From NCBI RefSeq assembly GCF_013285155.1, contig NZ_JABTEL010000009.1, forward strand, positions 62,001 through 126,000: a DNA stretch of 64,000 nucleotides, in the 5' to 3' direction. The notes below the pieces were generated by a model that made no database searches, was not told the DNA's origin, and worked only from the letters and a program-made list of their open reading frames with translations. The position numbers were made by a program, and so were the translations under genes. The DNA comes from Winogradskyella undariae. GTDB taxonomy: Bacteria; Bacteroidota; Bacteroidia; Flavobacteriales; Flavobacteriaceae. Positions 1 to 8,535 of this stretch are shown piece after piece (the stretch's first letter is position 1; every line of letters starts with the position of its first letter).

Positions 1-2
1 TT

Positions 3-626
3 ATAAATTATTATAAAACGCATAAAGCAGAGCATATTGCGCTTTTTGAAGGTGATGATTGTGGTGCTTTAGTACTGAATAATATGAGTGCTTGGTTTGA
101 TGTTAATGATAACCGTATTAGTGCCATTGAAATAAGTACTTATGAAATTTATAACCGTTGGGAAGGTATTCCGGAAGATAAGTACAGTATTAAACCACTG
201 AATGAAGAAGAAATCACCTTTGTAGATTTTGGATTTAAACTGTCAATTATTGAAGAACTGATGTATGTTAAAGGATTATTAAAACCTCTATTTGATATAC
301 ACGAATTTGCAAGATGGTATAAAGAACGTGACATTGATATTAATGAAGAAGGCTACGAGCCGATTGCAGAAGTAGAGCAATATTTTAAAGATTTACCCAT
401 CCCAAAACGTTTAGCTTCAGAAATCACGGAGATTTATCAAGATGGTGGAAACGATATTTATATGAATTTATCTCCATTTTCAGGTGGGGCAGTAGAATAT
501 TGGGATATAGAATCTGCAGAAGATGCTAAACAGTTTCCTAATTTAAAAAAAGCAACATTATGTTATGCTAAAGATTGTGTTTATGATGAGTTTTCAGCAC
601 TAGGAATTGATGCAGAATCGTTATAG
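3..626 (+). CDS. DUF6892-like hypothetical protein, 5' end outside window
   Basis: The reading frame is open from the first complete codon of the window through to the stop at 626, so the gene starts upstream. The ATG at 84 is probably internal, because the codons before it give protein-like sequence (HKAEHIALFEGDD). The segment FVDFGFKLSIIEELMY, the following EGYE and the DGGNDIYMN motif resemble, from memory, the DUF6892 family, whose function is unknown. No signal peptide or membrane segment is visible in the part seen. It lies 21 nt before an HD-hydrolase gene and is probably cotranscribed with it. Members of this family often sit beside LRR and DUF4132-type genes, as here. The family name is a recollection and was not searched. 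Confidence 0.65.
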   Translation: MNYYKTHKAEHIALFEGDDCGALVLNNMSAWFDVNDNRISAIEISTYEIYNRWEGIPEDKYSIKPLNEEEITFVDFGFKLSIIEELMYVKGLLKPLFDIHEFARWYKERDIDINEEGYEPIAEVEQYFKDLPIPKRLASEITEIYQDGGNDIYMNLSPFSGGAVEYWDIESAEDAKQFPNLKKATLCYAKDCVYDEFSALGIDAESL

Positions 627-647
627 AATATTAATAAATTAAAGCCT

Positions 648-1184
648 ATGATTCAAGATTTATATCAAAAAGCCATACAATTTGCAGGAGAAAAACATCA
701 CAATCAAAAGGTGCCAGGAAGTAATTCAAATTATGTATTGCATCTCTCTAATGTGGCGATGGAAGTTTTAATGGCTTATCAAAACGAACCAGATTTTAAT
801 TTGGCTTTAGCCATACAAATAGCATTATTACACGATACGCTTGAAGATACTGATACGAGTTTTAATGATATAGAAGCTACATTTGGTCTTAGTATAGCCG
901 AGGGAGTGCAAGCGTTAACTAAAAATAATACCATTCCGATTAAAAGCGAGCGTATGCTTGATAGTTTAAATCGAATAAATAGTTTAGAGAAAGAAGTTGG
1001 TCTTGTAAAATTGGCAGATAGGATTACAAATTTACAGCAACCCCCAAGCTTATGGAATCCTGAAAAGATAAAAGCTTATCACGAAGAAGCCATTTTGATT
1101 GCATTTAAACTTCAAGATAAAAATAACTATTTAAATGTCAGGCTTCAATTTAAAATTGATGATTATGCAAAGTATGTTCATTAG
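648..1184 (+). CDS. HD-domain (p)ppGpp hydrolase-like protein (MESH1/RelA-SpoT type)
   Basis: A 178-residue stand-alone HD domain. The metal site typical of MESH1/SpoT hydrolases can be traced: an early His region (HHNQ at 17-20, then H32 in LHLSNVA), the HD pair H62-D63 in LLHDTLEDT, and the distal Asp D124 in VKLADRITNL. Enzymes of this type remove the 3' pyrophosphate of (p)ppGpp, or dephosphorylate related nucleotides including NADPH in MESH1. No synthetase, TGS or ACT domain is attached, so this is a small alarmone hydrolase rather than a full SpoT. It closes the first transcription unit; the next gene has its own promoter. The exact substrate is inferred from the family. Confidence 0.85.
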   Translation: MIQDLYQKAIQFAGEKHHNQKVPGSNSNYVLHLSNVAMEVLMAYQNEPDFNLALAIQIALLHDTLEDTDTSFNDIEATFGLSIAEGVQALTKNNTIPIKSERMLDSLNRINSLEKEVGLVKLADRITNLQQPPSLWNPEKIKAYHEEAILIAFKLQDKNNYLNVRLQFKIDDYAKYVH

Positions 1185-1219
1185 GCGTGAGAGGCTTTTT
1201 TTAGTAACGAAAAAATGAA

Positions 1220-1239
1220 ACAGGCTAAATTCAGTAAAA
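1220..1239 (+). promoter_or_regulatory. Second, upstream operator-like palindrome before gene 1319
   Basis: The core CTAAATTCAG resembles the palindrome core CTGAATTCAG of the island operator. Its centre lies 25 bp upstream of the centre of the main operator at 1245-1264. The same arrangement with the perfect core CTGAATTCAG occurs at 3363-3382, also 25 bp upstream of the next promoter's operator. Binding is an inference. Confidence 0.45.
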
Positions 1240-1244
1240 ATAAA

Positions 1245-1292
1245 TATCACTAGTTTCAGGGATAAAACAAAAAAGTATTAATTCTAATTTTG
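1245..1292 (+). promoter_or_regulatory. Island promoter 1: palindromic operator plus -7 box
   Basis: Operator TATCACTAGTTTCAGGGATA (1245-1264), 20-nt spacer, then the Bacteroidota -7 box TAATTTTG (1285-1292). The 48-bp layout is repeated at nine transcription starts in the window with no variation in spacing. The palindrome centre falls about 41-42 bp upstream of the expected transcription start, where class II activators bind, and it covers the usual -33 region. Drives 1319-3262. Confidence 0.75.
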
Positions 1293-1318
1293 TCTTGTAA
1301 AATAAAAACAACAAGATA

Positions 1319-1960
1319 ATGGGATTAGCAATTACAAGCGGAATATTAGTAGATTTCAAGGAAAATGAACCAGAAGGTTACGAAGCTTATCAAACATACT
1401 TCAACAATATAAATATAATATTGGCAAAGAATAATGTAACACCTCACCAAGAACCAGATGTTTTAGAAAGGGCACCTCTATCCTCAGGCGGTTTTCCTTA
1501 TAGTTTTTTACATTATTTAAGACGTTTTGCTGCACATGTATGGGAGAATGAAGGTAATGATAATTGGAAGCCAATACTTTTTTCACAAGATGAAGAGCCT
1601 GGTGCAGATTCTATTTTAGAAGACCACTATTCTTATATGTCTAGTCATCTTTTAACACATTCAGATTCAGAAGGTTTTTATATTCCTGTAGAATTACCAG
1701 AAATTCTTTTTGACAATGATGAAGCACCCGTTCCTGGGGCAATGATTGGTTCTTCTTACGATCTTTTAAGGGAATTAAAAAGTCTTTCAAAACATTTAGG
1801 AATTACATTAAACGAAGATGATATTGTCTCAAATTTACCAGAATTGAATGAGAAAATTCAAGCTAAAGGTGATTTTTGGGTAGAGACATTGGTTTGTGCT
1901 ACACTTTTAGATGCTTCAAAATTTAGCATCACTAACAACACAGCTATCGTTTTTAATTAA
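1319..1960 (+). CDS. Hypothetical protein, first gene of a regulon unit
   Basis: A 213-residue soluble, acidic protein without signal peptide or membrane helix. I do not recognise a named domain. The N-terminus (MGLAITSGILVDF, then EPEGYEAYQ) and a middle segment rich in His, Tyr and Ser (YSYMSSHLL, SEGFYIPVELPE) look conserved-protein-like rather than random. The ATG at 1319 is supported by the well-placed -7 box 27 nt upstream. The stop is 45 nt before the beta-propeller gene at 2006, so the two are probably one operon driven by island promoter 1. Function unknown. Confidence 0.8.
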   Translation: MGLAITSGILVDFKENEPEGYEAYQTYFNNINIILAKNNVTPHQEPDVLERAPLSSGGFPYSFLHYLRRFAAHVWENEGNDNWKPILFSQDEEPGADSILEDHYSYMSSHLLTHSDSEGFYIPVELPEILFDNDEAPVPGAMIGSSYDLLRELKSLSKHLGITLNEDDIVSNLPELNEKIQAKGDFWVETLVCATLLDASKFSITNNTAIVFN

Positions 1961-2005
1961 ATAGAAACGCTTTAAACTAAAGATATTTCTAAGTAAAAAG
2001 GACAA

Positions 2006-3262
2006 ATGGAGTTAACAAGTAAAAATATAGAAAACACTAAACAAGACTGGAATACTTTAGGAAGTAAATATGCTTCTGATGTAAATAAAATGGTTGCCTT
2101 TGGTGAAACTAACGGATGGGAAAATTGGAAAGGGGAAGAACCTAAAGATGAAAGAGGTCATTTGGCAGATATGGTCTATCAACTTTTAAAAGAAGCTAAC
2201 AAAAATGATACGGTTGCTCAATTTAGAACAGATTTTCCACCCGCACACACGCCTTTTGTTCAATTTATGAAAGAAAAAGGACAAAGTGTAGAGCAATTAC
2301 ATTTTATAGATCATCAGAAAATTGTTTTTTTAACCGGAGCAGCTTATCAAAAAAGGCAAGCTTATCTTCTTAAAGACGGTGAGACTTTAGAGCTTGATTC
2401 ATCTATTAAAGCCATAGGGAAATCAAAACAACATAATGTTTTTGCCATTGCCGCAAATAATACTATTGTAACGACACAAGGTTGGGAAGGTGAAATTATA
2501 GCAACTTTTACTTTAGATGAAGCTAAAAATATAGGGATTACAGAATTGATTCCTTTTAACGACGGACTTAAAGTTCTTTTAGTATCATCAGACGGTATTT
2601 ACATTATTTCTAATGATACTGAAAATTTAATTCATCCTTTACCAGACCCAGAAGATGATGAGTGGGAGCCTTATTTGGATATGGAAAATGCAACGCTTTC
2701 TAATGATAATAAATATATCGTTGTGGGCGATCAGTGTTACGATCATAGAATTTTAGATCAGAATGGTACTGAAATTGGGGAAATTGGTCCGCAATCTGAT
2801 TACCCCGATTTTTGTCTTTTTTCTAAAGACGATAAACAGTTAATTACAAATTCGTGTCACTTTTATAACGGTATAACTATTGGTGTAGATACTTCAAGTT
2901 TAAAAAACCTTAGTATACCTGCTTATGACGGAAGTGAAGATTGTACAACTATAGATTCGGAAATGAGAGTTTATTGCGGCGTTTCTACTTCGGAATTCTA
3001 TATTTTAGGAGATGCATTCGGGTATATTAGAGCTGTAGATACCGCTGGGAATTGTATTTGGAGATATTTTTTAGGATCTACAATTACAGGTATTACCATT
3101 TCTGAAGATGAAAAGACGCTGTGGGTTGGTTCTGCTTCAGGAATGCTTCATAAACTACAACTAGAAAAAGGGCTTAGAGATAAACACACTATAGGGACTG
3201 GTAATCATTACGAAGAATTTAGGCTTGTTTTATGGAAAGATGAACCTATAATGAAATGGTAA
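2006..3262 (+). CDS. Beta-propeller (WD40/PQQ-like) repeat protein
   Basis: A 418-residue protein without an export signal. After an N-terminal helical segment of about 85 residues, the rest reads as irregular beta-propeller blades: repeated hydrophobic-strand/turn units such as NDNKYIVVGD, KDDKQLITNS, GYIRAVDTAGNCIW and SEDEKTLWVGSASGMLHKL. The last blade pattern (xGDxxGxIxAxDxxGxxxW) is typical of PQQ-type or WD40-type propellers. These normally act as protein-binding platforms. It is the second gene of the unit started at 1319 and is followed by a strong terminator. No enzymatic motif is visible. Confidence 0.75.
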   Translation: MELTSKNIENTKQDWNTLGSKYASDVNKMVAFGETNGWENWKGEEPKDERGHLADMVYQLLKEANKNDTVAQFRTDFPPAHTPFVQFMKEKGQSVEQLHFIDHQKIVFLTGAAYQKRQAYLLKDGETLELDSSIKAIGKSKQHNVFAIAANNTIVTTQGWEGEIIATFTLDEAKNIGITELIPFNDGLKVLLVSSDGIYIISNDTENLIHPLPDPEDDEWEPYLDMENATLSNDNKYIVVGDQCYDHRILDQNGTEIGEIGPQSDYPDFCLFSKDDKQLITNSCHFYNGITIGVDTSSLKNLSIPAYDGSEDCTTIDSEMRVYCGVSTSEFYILGDAFGYIRAVDTAGNCIWRYFLGSTITGITISEDEKTLWVGSASGMLHKLQLEKGLRDKHTIGTGNHYEEFRLVLWKDEPIMKW

Positions 3263-3305
3263 AAAGGAATCCATAATTATTTCACTTTACTAATCGTATT
3301 TAGAG

Positions 3306-3338
3306 AAAAAAGCACGTCTATAAAAGCGTGCTTTTTTT
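3306..3338 (+). terminator. Rho-independent terminator
   Basis: An A-run and AGCACG pair with CGTGCT and a run of seven T across a ten-base loop, 44 nt after the stop at 3262. It ends the 1319-3262 unit and separates it from the next island promoter. Confidence 0.8.
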
Positions 3339-3362
3339 GTTGTTTATTAGTTAGAAAATAAA

Positions 3363-3382
3363 ACAACCTGAATTCAGTATGT
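3363..3382 (+). promoter_or_regulatory. Second, upstream operator-like palindrome before gene 3461
   Basis: It contains the perfect 10-bp palindrome core CTGAATTCAG (3368-3377), centred 25 bp upstream of the main operator's centre. The whole 110-bp promoter region resembles that of gene 1319, so promoter duplication could explain the shared arrangement. Confidence 0.45.
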
Positions 3383-3387
3383 ATAAA

Positions 3388-3435
3388 TCTCACTAGTTTC
3401 AGGGATAAAATAATAGAGTGTTAGTTCTAATTTTG
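3388..3435 (+). promoter_or_regulatory. Island promoter 2: operator plus -7 box
   Basis: Operator TCTCACTAGTTTCAGGGATA (3388-3407), 20-nt spacer, -7 box TAATTTTG (3428-3435). It differs from promoter 1 at a single operator base. It drives the lipoprotein gene at 3461, whose ATG lies 26 nt after the -7 box. Confidence 0.75.
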
Positions 3436-3460
3436 AACTGTAAAACAAACACATTCAAAA

Positions 3461-4603
3461 ATGAAAAATACTCTACTTTATTTCACGTTAATATTAGGCC
3501 TATTTTCTTCTTGTAGCAAAAAAAGTTATACAGCTTTATATAAAGAAGGTAGTACATTAACAGCTAATGAAACTCAATATCATTTGTCTAAAAACCTTTT
3601 AAAACTAGAGGTGATTTATACGCTAAATGAACCAAGAGTTTCTATAAATGGAATAGATCAAGCATTAACATCAAGTTCTACTAAAGTTACGATTGAAGAT
3701 CCTATTAAAATCACAAAACTTTTAGTTGCAGATCAGTCACAAACATTTGTGGTTACCGGAAAGCAATTGTCCGAAACCTCATTTGTAAATACGGGAATAA
3801 ATGGAAAAAACAGTATTCAAAAACAAACCATAAGTATTCCTTCTTCAGAAATAATGGCACGTAATACATTGCCAGTAGCTTCGCTTACAGATTCTAATAT
3901 TGAAGCAGAAGCATATTCTGCAATTTTAGAAATGAACGATAAATTAGATAAGATTACGACTAAAGATGAGGCAGAATTAGCTTTGAATTTAATCTCTTTC
4001 TATAAAAGCCAGTTCAAAATGTTAAATGAAGATTTTAAGCCTTACGTTAAAAAATCGAAAATAAAATACACTGTAATTATAGATCCAACAGCATTATATT
4101 CTGAAGAAAATCGTTGGTCTAATACTAAAGATGATAAGATTTATCATACCATTTATCCAAAGCATATTTTTGAAAGTAAAGGTGTGTTAAAGGATATTTT
4201 AACATTAGAAATTCCAAAACCAGAAGCTTCGCTAGCATCTCAGTTAGAAATAGAAGAAGGTATAGAAGGTGTTGTTTATCGTAGTCCATCTACAGTGAAT
4301 TTTACCTTATCGCTGAAAGATGTTTTTGTTGCATCAGATTCTTTAGCATTAGCGCAGTCCGGAACTGTTAAAACAATTTCAATTAAAGATTTAGAAAATA
4401 ACGAAGGCGTAGCAATACAATTATTTAAGTCTAAAAATTTAGAAAACACTCAAGAATTTCAAGAAAAAATAGAGCCATTAGATTTTGATTATAATGATAC
4501 TATAGAATCATCACAAGAAGTAATTAAAAGTGAGTACGAAGAAAAATTAAAAAATATAGATTTACTTGTTAAAGGACTCGAAAAACGTATAGCTGAACTA
4601 TAA
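3461..4603 (+). CDS. Hypothetical lipoprotein
   Basis: 380 residues. The N-terminus has two parts of a lipoprotein signal: a hydrophobic stretch (residues 4-16) and the lipobox LFSSC with Cys18. The mature protein would be anchored in an outer or inner membrane. The body is Lys/Glu/Ser-rich with no domain I can name, and the C-terminus (SEYEEKLKNIDLLV, then GLEKRIAEL) is predicted coiled coil. It is one of the few envelope proteins in the island and has its own regulon promoter. Its stop is only 20 nt before the next island operator, so it is a single-gene unit. Function unknown. Confidence 0.8.
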   Translation: MKNTLLYFTLILGLFSSCSKKSYTALYKEGSTLTANETQYHLSKNLLKLEVIYTLNEPRVSINGIDQALTSSSTKVTIEDPIKITKLLVADQSQTFVVTGKQLSETSFVNTGINGKNSIQKQTISIPSSEIMARNTLPVASLTDSNIEAEAYSAILEMNDKLDKITTKDEAELALNLISFYKSQFKMLNEDFKPYVKKSKIKYTVIIDPTALYSEENRWSNTKDDKIYHTIYPKHIFESKGVLKDILTLEIPKPEASLASQLEIEEGIEGVVYRSPSTVNFTLSLKDVFVASDSLALAQSGTVKTISIKDLENNEGVAIQLFKSKNLENTQEFQEKIEPLDFDYNDTIESSQEVIKSEYEEKLKNIDLLVKGLEKRIAEL

Positions 4604-4622
4604 GAGCTCTTGTGAAATTGAA

Positions 4623-4670
4623 TATCACTGAAAACAGTTAGGTGAAAAAGGACGTAAAGTTTCATCTTTG
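4623..4670 (+). promoter_or_regulatory. Island promoter 3: operator plus -7 box
   Basis: Operator TATCACTGAAAACAGTTAGG (4623-4642, left half perfect, right half degenerate), 20-nt spacer, -7 box CATCTTTG (one mismatch to TAnnTTTG). Its 5' untranslated leader of about 90 nt is longer than those of the other units. It drives the 11-gene operon 4765-12001. Confidence 0.65.
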
Positions 4671-4764
4671 TAAGATGCATGTTTGGAAATTATTCTTTGA
4701 TAGCACAATCTTATGACTGCGAAAATTTTGATGATACCACGATGTTTGGATAAAAAGTAAAAAT

Positions 4765-5484
4765 ATGACTGTAGAAGAATTAAAAAGTAAAATTTCTAAA
4801 TCGGTGACTAAATTCAGTACTGGAGGATTTAGACCCAAAAATACTATTGAAGAAAGTTGGATCGGTAAAGTCTTTGCTTATAATGAAGATGAAGACATTC
4901 CGTTAGATAAAAACGGAGATCAAATGTTTCCGTTGGCGCAATTTTACCTTCCTAATTTACCTTACGTTCATCCAAGTCTTAAGGATACCAAACTCATCAC
5001 TGTTTTTGTCTCTGCAGAATGGCCAGAATGTTTTGAAGATATGGGAGAACATTGGGTAATAAGAGAATATAACAACTTAGAAAATATTCAAATTAAAAAT
5101 CTAGAAAATTCAGACTCGTTTATAAATGCTTTTCCGTTACACGCAGAATTAGACGAAAATGATTTCCCGTTATGGGATGGTGGCGGTTTATCTCTAGAAG
5201 ATCAAGCAGAAATTTTAAAACTAGAAGACGAAGATGTTATCGACGATTATTTTGATATCACAGATGAAATTACAGCACATATTTACGACCACAAAATAGG
5301 TGGTTATCCTTCTTTTTGTCAATCCGGAATTGGAGATGCTGATGGTTTTGGAAAAGGGTTTCAGTTTGTGTTTCAAATTTCATCAGATGAAAAAGCAAAT
5401 TTTAATGTGGTAGATAATGGTAGTTTAATGTTTGCTAAAAATAACGACACCAAACATTGGAGTTTGTATTACGATTTCTATTAA
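4765..5484 (+). CDS. DUF1963 (YwqG-like) protein
   Basis: A 239-residue soluble protein. It has YwqG/DUF1963 hallmarks: an aromatic-rich Q-F-Y-L-P-x-L segment near residue 60, the conserved KIGGYPSFCQSG near residue 178, and the C-terminal strand pair FQFVFQISSDEKANF then GSLMFAKN. The family's activity is unknown; it is found among immunity proteins of polymorphic-toxin loci (Zhang, Aravind and colleagues). It is the first gene of a tightly packed run of 11 genes to 12001 with gaps of 1-34 nt or overlap. Start ATG at 4765 is the first after the promoter in frame. Confidence 0.85.
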   Translation: MTVEELKSKISKSVTKFSTGGFRPKNTIEESWIGKVFAYNEDEDIPLDKNGDQMFPLAQFYLPNLPYVHPSLKDTKLITVFVSAEWPECFEDMGEHWVIREYNNLENIQIKNLENSDSFINAFPLHAELDENDFPLWDGGGLSLEDQAEILKLEDEDVIDDYFDITDEITAHIYDHKIGGYPSFCQSGIGDADGFGKGFQFVFQISSDEKANFNVVDNGSLMFAKNNDTKHWSLYYDFY

Positions 5485-5498
5485 TTGAAAATTGCAGA

Positions 5499-6020
5499 AT
5501 GGAAAACATAAAAATTGAACAGGCCTACCAAAATACATTTTCAGGTTTAACAATGTATTATAGAGATTGCGAGCTTTCAGAAGATTTGGTTACGCGCTAT
5601 AAAATAGACCAAATTATACAAGAGCGTGGTTTTACAGATGTCTCTAACCAAGCAGAAGGTTTAGCTAAAAATGTACGTTTTGCTATCGCCTCTAATTCGG
5701 CTTCTAACTTAGGAGGCATAAATCCGGATGTAGCAAAATATGGTTTTCATTTAATTGCTTCTGGAGCCTATTTTAAAGTTCTAGATATTTATAAAATTGG
5801 GCATAAAACACAGATTATGCTTATGCATTTTAATGAAGACTATTTAGAAATTTTCAACGGTACTAAATCTAATATAGAAGATAAAATAGTACTTGTGGGT
5901 AGAAAAAGTTTAGATACCAAAATAGTAATGCAACCACATTCTATTTTAAATAACGAAGAATGGATAGCACGAACAGCACATCCTATCGGAGTGTCTAAAA
6001 CAGGGACGTTCTTTCTTTAA
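5499..6020 (+). CDS. Hypothetical protein
   Basis: 173 residues from the ATG at 5499. An in-frame start at 5457 would overlap the DUF1963 gene and add a poorly conserved-looking 14 residues, so I chose the downstream one, 14 nt after the preceding stop. The sequence is mixed alpha/beta without a membrane segment. Visible features are a YYRDCELSEDLVTRYKI segment near residue 17, the Ser/Asn-rich IASNSASNLGGINPDV, and HPIGVSKTGTFFL at the end. I do not recognise the family. Its place inside the operon suggests a role shared with its neighbours. Confidence 0.75.
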   Translation: MENIKIEQAYQNTFSGLTMYYRDCELSEDLVTRYKIDQIIQERGFTDVSNQAEGLAKNVRFAIASNSASNLGGINPDVAKYGFHLIASGAYFKVLDIYKIGHKTQIMLMHFNEDYLEIFNGTKSNIEDKIVLVGRKSLDTKIVMQPHSILNNEEWIARTAHPIGVSKTGTFFL

Positions 6021-6053
6021 TAATAACAAAAATCATAAATAAAACAAGAAACT

Positions 6054-6809
6054 ATGAGTCAAGACAACAATATCGTTTTTGCTAAACAAAACGAAAAAAT
6101 GAAAGCGGCTTACCTTAAAGCACAAGACACGTTTAACTATTTCTGGAGAGAACTATATTGGGAAGCAAAACGTGTGGTTCCTGCACATAATTTAGCGTTA
6201 GTAAAAATTCCTTTTCAACAAATGGCAGAAGGTGATGACCAACCTACAGTAGAACATATGTGGATTAGCGAAATAGCTTTTGATGGAGAACATATTACTG
6301 GTGTTTTAATGAATTCACCTAACCTATTAACCAATGTTGCAGAAGGTGATACCGTAACTAGAAAAGTCTCAGAAATATCAGATTGGATGCTAGCTATAGA
6401 CCGAAAAACTTATGGCGGTTACACCATACAAGTCTTACGTTCGGATATGACGGCGGAAGCAAGAAAACAACACGATGAGGCTTGGGGATTAGATTTTGGA
6501 AACCCTAACCATATTCTAGTGGCTTATCAGCAAGAAGACAATGAAGAAAACCTTATTGAACACCCAATGAGTAAAGTGATGGAACAACCTGCTAGAGATT
6601 ATTTTGAAGCTAATCTAGACGTAGTAAAGGCTGTAGATGAAAACGGGGTTACTAGATTACACACAGAAACTATTGCAGGAAACAAAACAGCAGTAGATAT
6701 TTTATTGGAATTAGGCGCGGATAAAACGGCTAAAACCAATACAGGTAAAACCGCTTTAGACTTTGCTACGGCTTTAAATTGGTCACACCTTATACCTGTT
6801 TTAAAATAA
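6054..6809 (+). CDS. DUF2314 protein with C-terminal ankyrin repeat
   Basis: 251 residues. Residues 22-150 match the DUF2314 pattern: TFNYFWRELYWEAKRVVP, then EHMWISEIAFDGEHITGVL, then GDTV, then DWM, YGGYT and HDEAWGLDFG. Residues 190-251 read as ankyrin helices (GVTRLHTETIAGNKTAVDILLELGADK, then NTGKTALDFA). DUF2314 has no defined biochemical role; ankyrin repeats bind proteins. It follows its neighbour by 33 nt. The fusion is consistent with the binding-domain theme of the island (LRR, propeller, ankyrin). Confidence 0.85.
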   Translation: MSQDNNIVFAKQNEKMKAAYLKAQDTFNYFWRELYWEAKRVVPAHNLALVKIPFQQMAEGDDQPTVEHMWISEIAFDGEHITGVLMNSPNLLTNVAEGDTVTRKVSEISDWMLAIDRKTYGGYTIQVLRSDMTAEARKQHDEAWGLDFGNPNHILVAYQQEDNEENLIEHPMSKVMEQPARDYFEANLDVVKAVDENGVTRLHTETIAGNKTAVDILLELGADKTAKTNTGKTALDFATALNWSHLIPVLK

Positions 6810-6829
6810 TGTAACGCATCATTTTTGAA

Positions 6830-7237
6830 ATGAAAACCACATTTACATCCATTTTTATAGGAATTTTATCCATACTTGCACTTTCTTGGTTGTTTATTAA
6901 CCATCAGGAAGATGTAAGCATGGATTTAATTTTTGATAAAAAAATTATAGATGGAGACCTTGTTTTTCGCTCTGTAAATACTGGAACTTTAGACGCAACA
7001 CATTATAATGAATTTGGAATTATTGAAAAATCTTTAGGAAAACTATATGTTTGGGATAACCAAAATACAATGAAAAGAAGTTTTCAAGACTGGGTGAAAG
7101 AAGGAAACGGTGGGCATATTAAAGTTTATAGTATAAAATCTTCAAACTTTAATATCAATACCTTAGAACTTCAAAACGGAACTTATAGCCATGTTATGAA
7201 TTCTGAAGCCTTAGAGTTCGTAACTGAGAGTAAGTGA
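6830..7237 (+). CDS. Small membrane-anchored hypothetical protein
   Basis: 135 residues with one N-terminal hydrophobic helix (residues 6-23, FTSIFIGILSILALSWLFI) that could be a signal anchor; no lipobox Cys follows. The rest would lie in the periplasm or be membrane-tethered and is rich in Asn, Thr and aromatic residues. No domain recognised. It sits 20 nt after the DUF2314 gene and 19 nt before the SUKH gene, so it is transcribed with them. Confidence 0.7.
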   Translation: MKTTFTSIFIGILSILALSWLFINHQEDVSMDLIFDKKIIDGDLVFRSVNTGTLDATHYNEFGIIEKSLGKLYVWDNQNTMKRSFQDWVKEGNGGHIKVYSIKSSNFNINTLELQNGTYSHVMNSEALEFVTESK

Positions 7238-7256
7238 AAAATTTAAAAAATCTAAA

Positions 7257-7862
7257 ATGGATACGATAGCAAATAAATACATAGCAACACTCAAATGCGC
7301 TTATTATAATGCAAAAGGAAAAGACATTTGGGATCATTTTGAGAGCGTAAAACACGGTGCTGCATCCGAGCATTTAGATCAGGTAAAACTCATCTTTCCT
7401 GAGGTTCCTGAAGCACTATTGCATTTACTAACGTTTGTAGATGGCACGTATTGGAGAACGTATGGTGATGACGATATTATTTTGTTCTTTTTAGGTTCAG
7501 ACATGGCTGAATATCCATATTATTTATTGTCTTCAGAACAGATTATTGAAAATGAAAATGTAGCAGCAAGCTATTATTCAGATTATATAGAAAGAGCTTA
7601 TGAAGGTGTCGATATTGATGAAAAAATCACCAATAAATCAGAAAATCTAAAGTGGCTTCATTTTTCAGATTGTATGAATAATGGCGGAACGTCTCAGTTG
7701 TTTATCGATTTTAGTCCTTCAGAAAAAGGAACAAAAGGACAAATAGTACGGTTTCTTCACGATCCAGATGAATTTAAAGTGATAGCAGATAGTTTTGAAG
7801 CCTATTTACAAATGCTGATGGATAATGAAATAGGGTTTATTAATGAGGATAATTTAGAATAA
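7257..7862 (+). CDS. SMI1/KNR4 (SUKH-1) family protein
   Basis: 201 residues. The SUKH fold is recognisable: an early segment FPEVPEALLHLLTFVDGTYW (acidic/aromatic after the start of the domain), a central strand-turn unit, then WLHFSDCMNNGGTSQLFIDF, SPSEKGTKGQIVRF and PDEFKVIADSFEAYLQ at the end. Known SUKH-1 proteins are mostly immunity proteins that bind nuclease or deaminase toxins; in fungi SMI1/KNR4 regulates cell-wall synthesis. Here no toxin lies beside it. The stop is one base before the next start, indicating translational coupling to the SUFU gene. Confidence 0.88.
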   Translation: MDTIANKYIATLKCAYYNAKGKDIWDHFESVKHGAASEHLDQVKLIFPEVPEALLHLLTFVDGTYWRTYGDDDIILFFLGSDMAEYPYYLLSSEQIIENENVAASYYSDYIERAYEGVDIDEKITNKSENLKWLHFSDCMNNGGTSQLFIDFSPSEKGTKGQIVRFLHDPDEFKVIADSFEAYLQMLMDNEIGFINEDNLE

Positions 7863-7863
7863 A

Positions 7864-8520
7864 ATGGACAAAACAACATATAAAAATAAATTTACAGAAG
7901 AAGATGCTGTGGGTTGGATAGCTATAGACAACGCTTTAGAAAATATTTACGGATACACCGAGCCAAAACATTACGGCCCTTTATGTGGTATTTATTTTAG
8001 TGTAGGCGGTACAGATCCTATAGATGGTGCCAGTATTTACGATTCTAATCATCAGGAAGCACACAAACATTTGGTGAGTTATGGGATGTCTGGATTGTAT
8101 TATGATGAAGATAAGACAGAAGAAGAGTTTAGCAAATGGGGTTTTGAGTTTACTTTCAGATTAAAACCTTTTAAAGAGGATAAAGGCGAGCCAATTTGGG
8201 CGATTCAAGTTATGAATAATTTGGCGCGCTATGTTTTTAGCAGTGGTAAATGGTTTGAAGAGAATCATTTTATACCTGCAAATGGTCCAATTAGACGCAA
8301 TACAGAAACTAAAATTGTAGGTTTTGTTTTTGCTGTTGACCCCGAATTAGGAAAGATTGAAACCCCGCATGGTGAAGTTGCATTTTTACAACTTGTAGGT
8401 ATTACAGAAGATGAGGTAGAACGTTTAAAAGCAAACCCTACAACAACTGCAGTAGAAGAATTAATTAAGGAATTAAAAGAAACAAATCCATTATTAATAA
8501 CAGATTTAGAACGCAAATAG
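7864..8520 (+). CDS. SUFU-domain protein
   Basis: 218 residues matching the Suppressor-of-fused fold across most of its length: AVGWIAIDNALENIYG, then HYGP, the conserved DPIDGASIY segment, GMSGLYYDE, and the strand set FEFTFRLKP, WAIQVMNNLARYV, then PHGEVAFLQLVGIT. Bacterial SUFU proteins are described as immunity proteins in polymorphic-toxin loci and as linked domains in toxin proteins. No toxin domain is fused here. Start at 7864 follows the SUKH stop by one base, so the pair is probably produced together. Confidence 0.88.
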   Translation: MDKTTYKNKFTEEDAVGWIAIDNALENIYGYTEPKHYGPLCGIYFSVGGTDPIDGASIYDSNHQEAHKHLVSYGMSGLYYDEDKTEEEFSKWGFEFTFRLKPFKEDKGEPIWAIQVMNNLARYVFSSGKWFEENHFIPANGPIRRNTETKIVGFVFAVDPELGKIETPHGEVAFLQLVGITEDEVERLKANPTTTAVEELIKELKETNPLLITDLERK

Positions 8521-8535
8521 TTTAAAGTGTTTATT

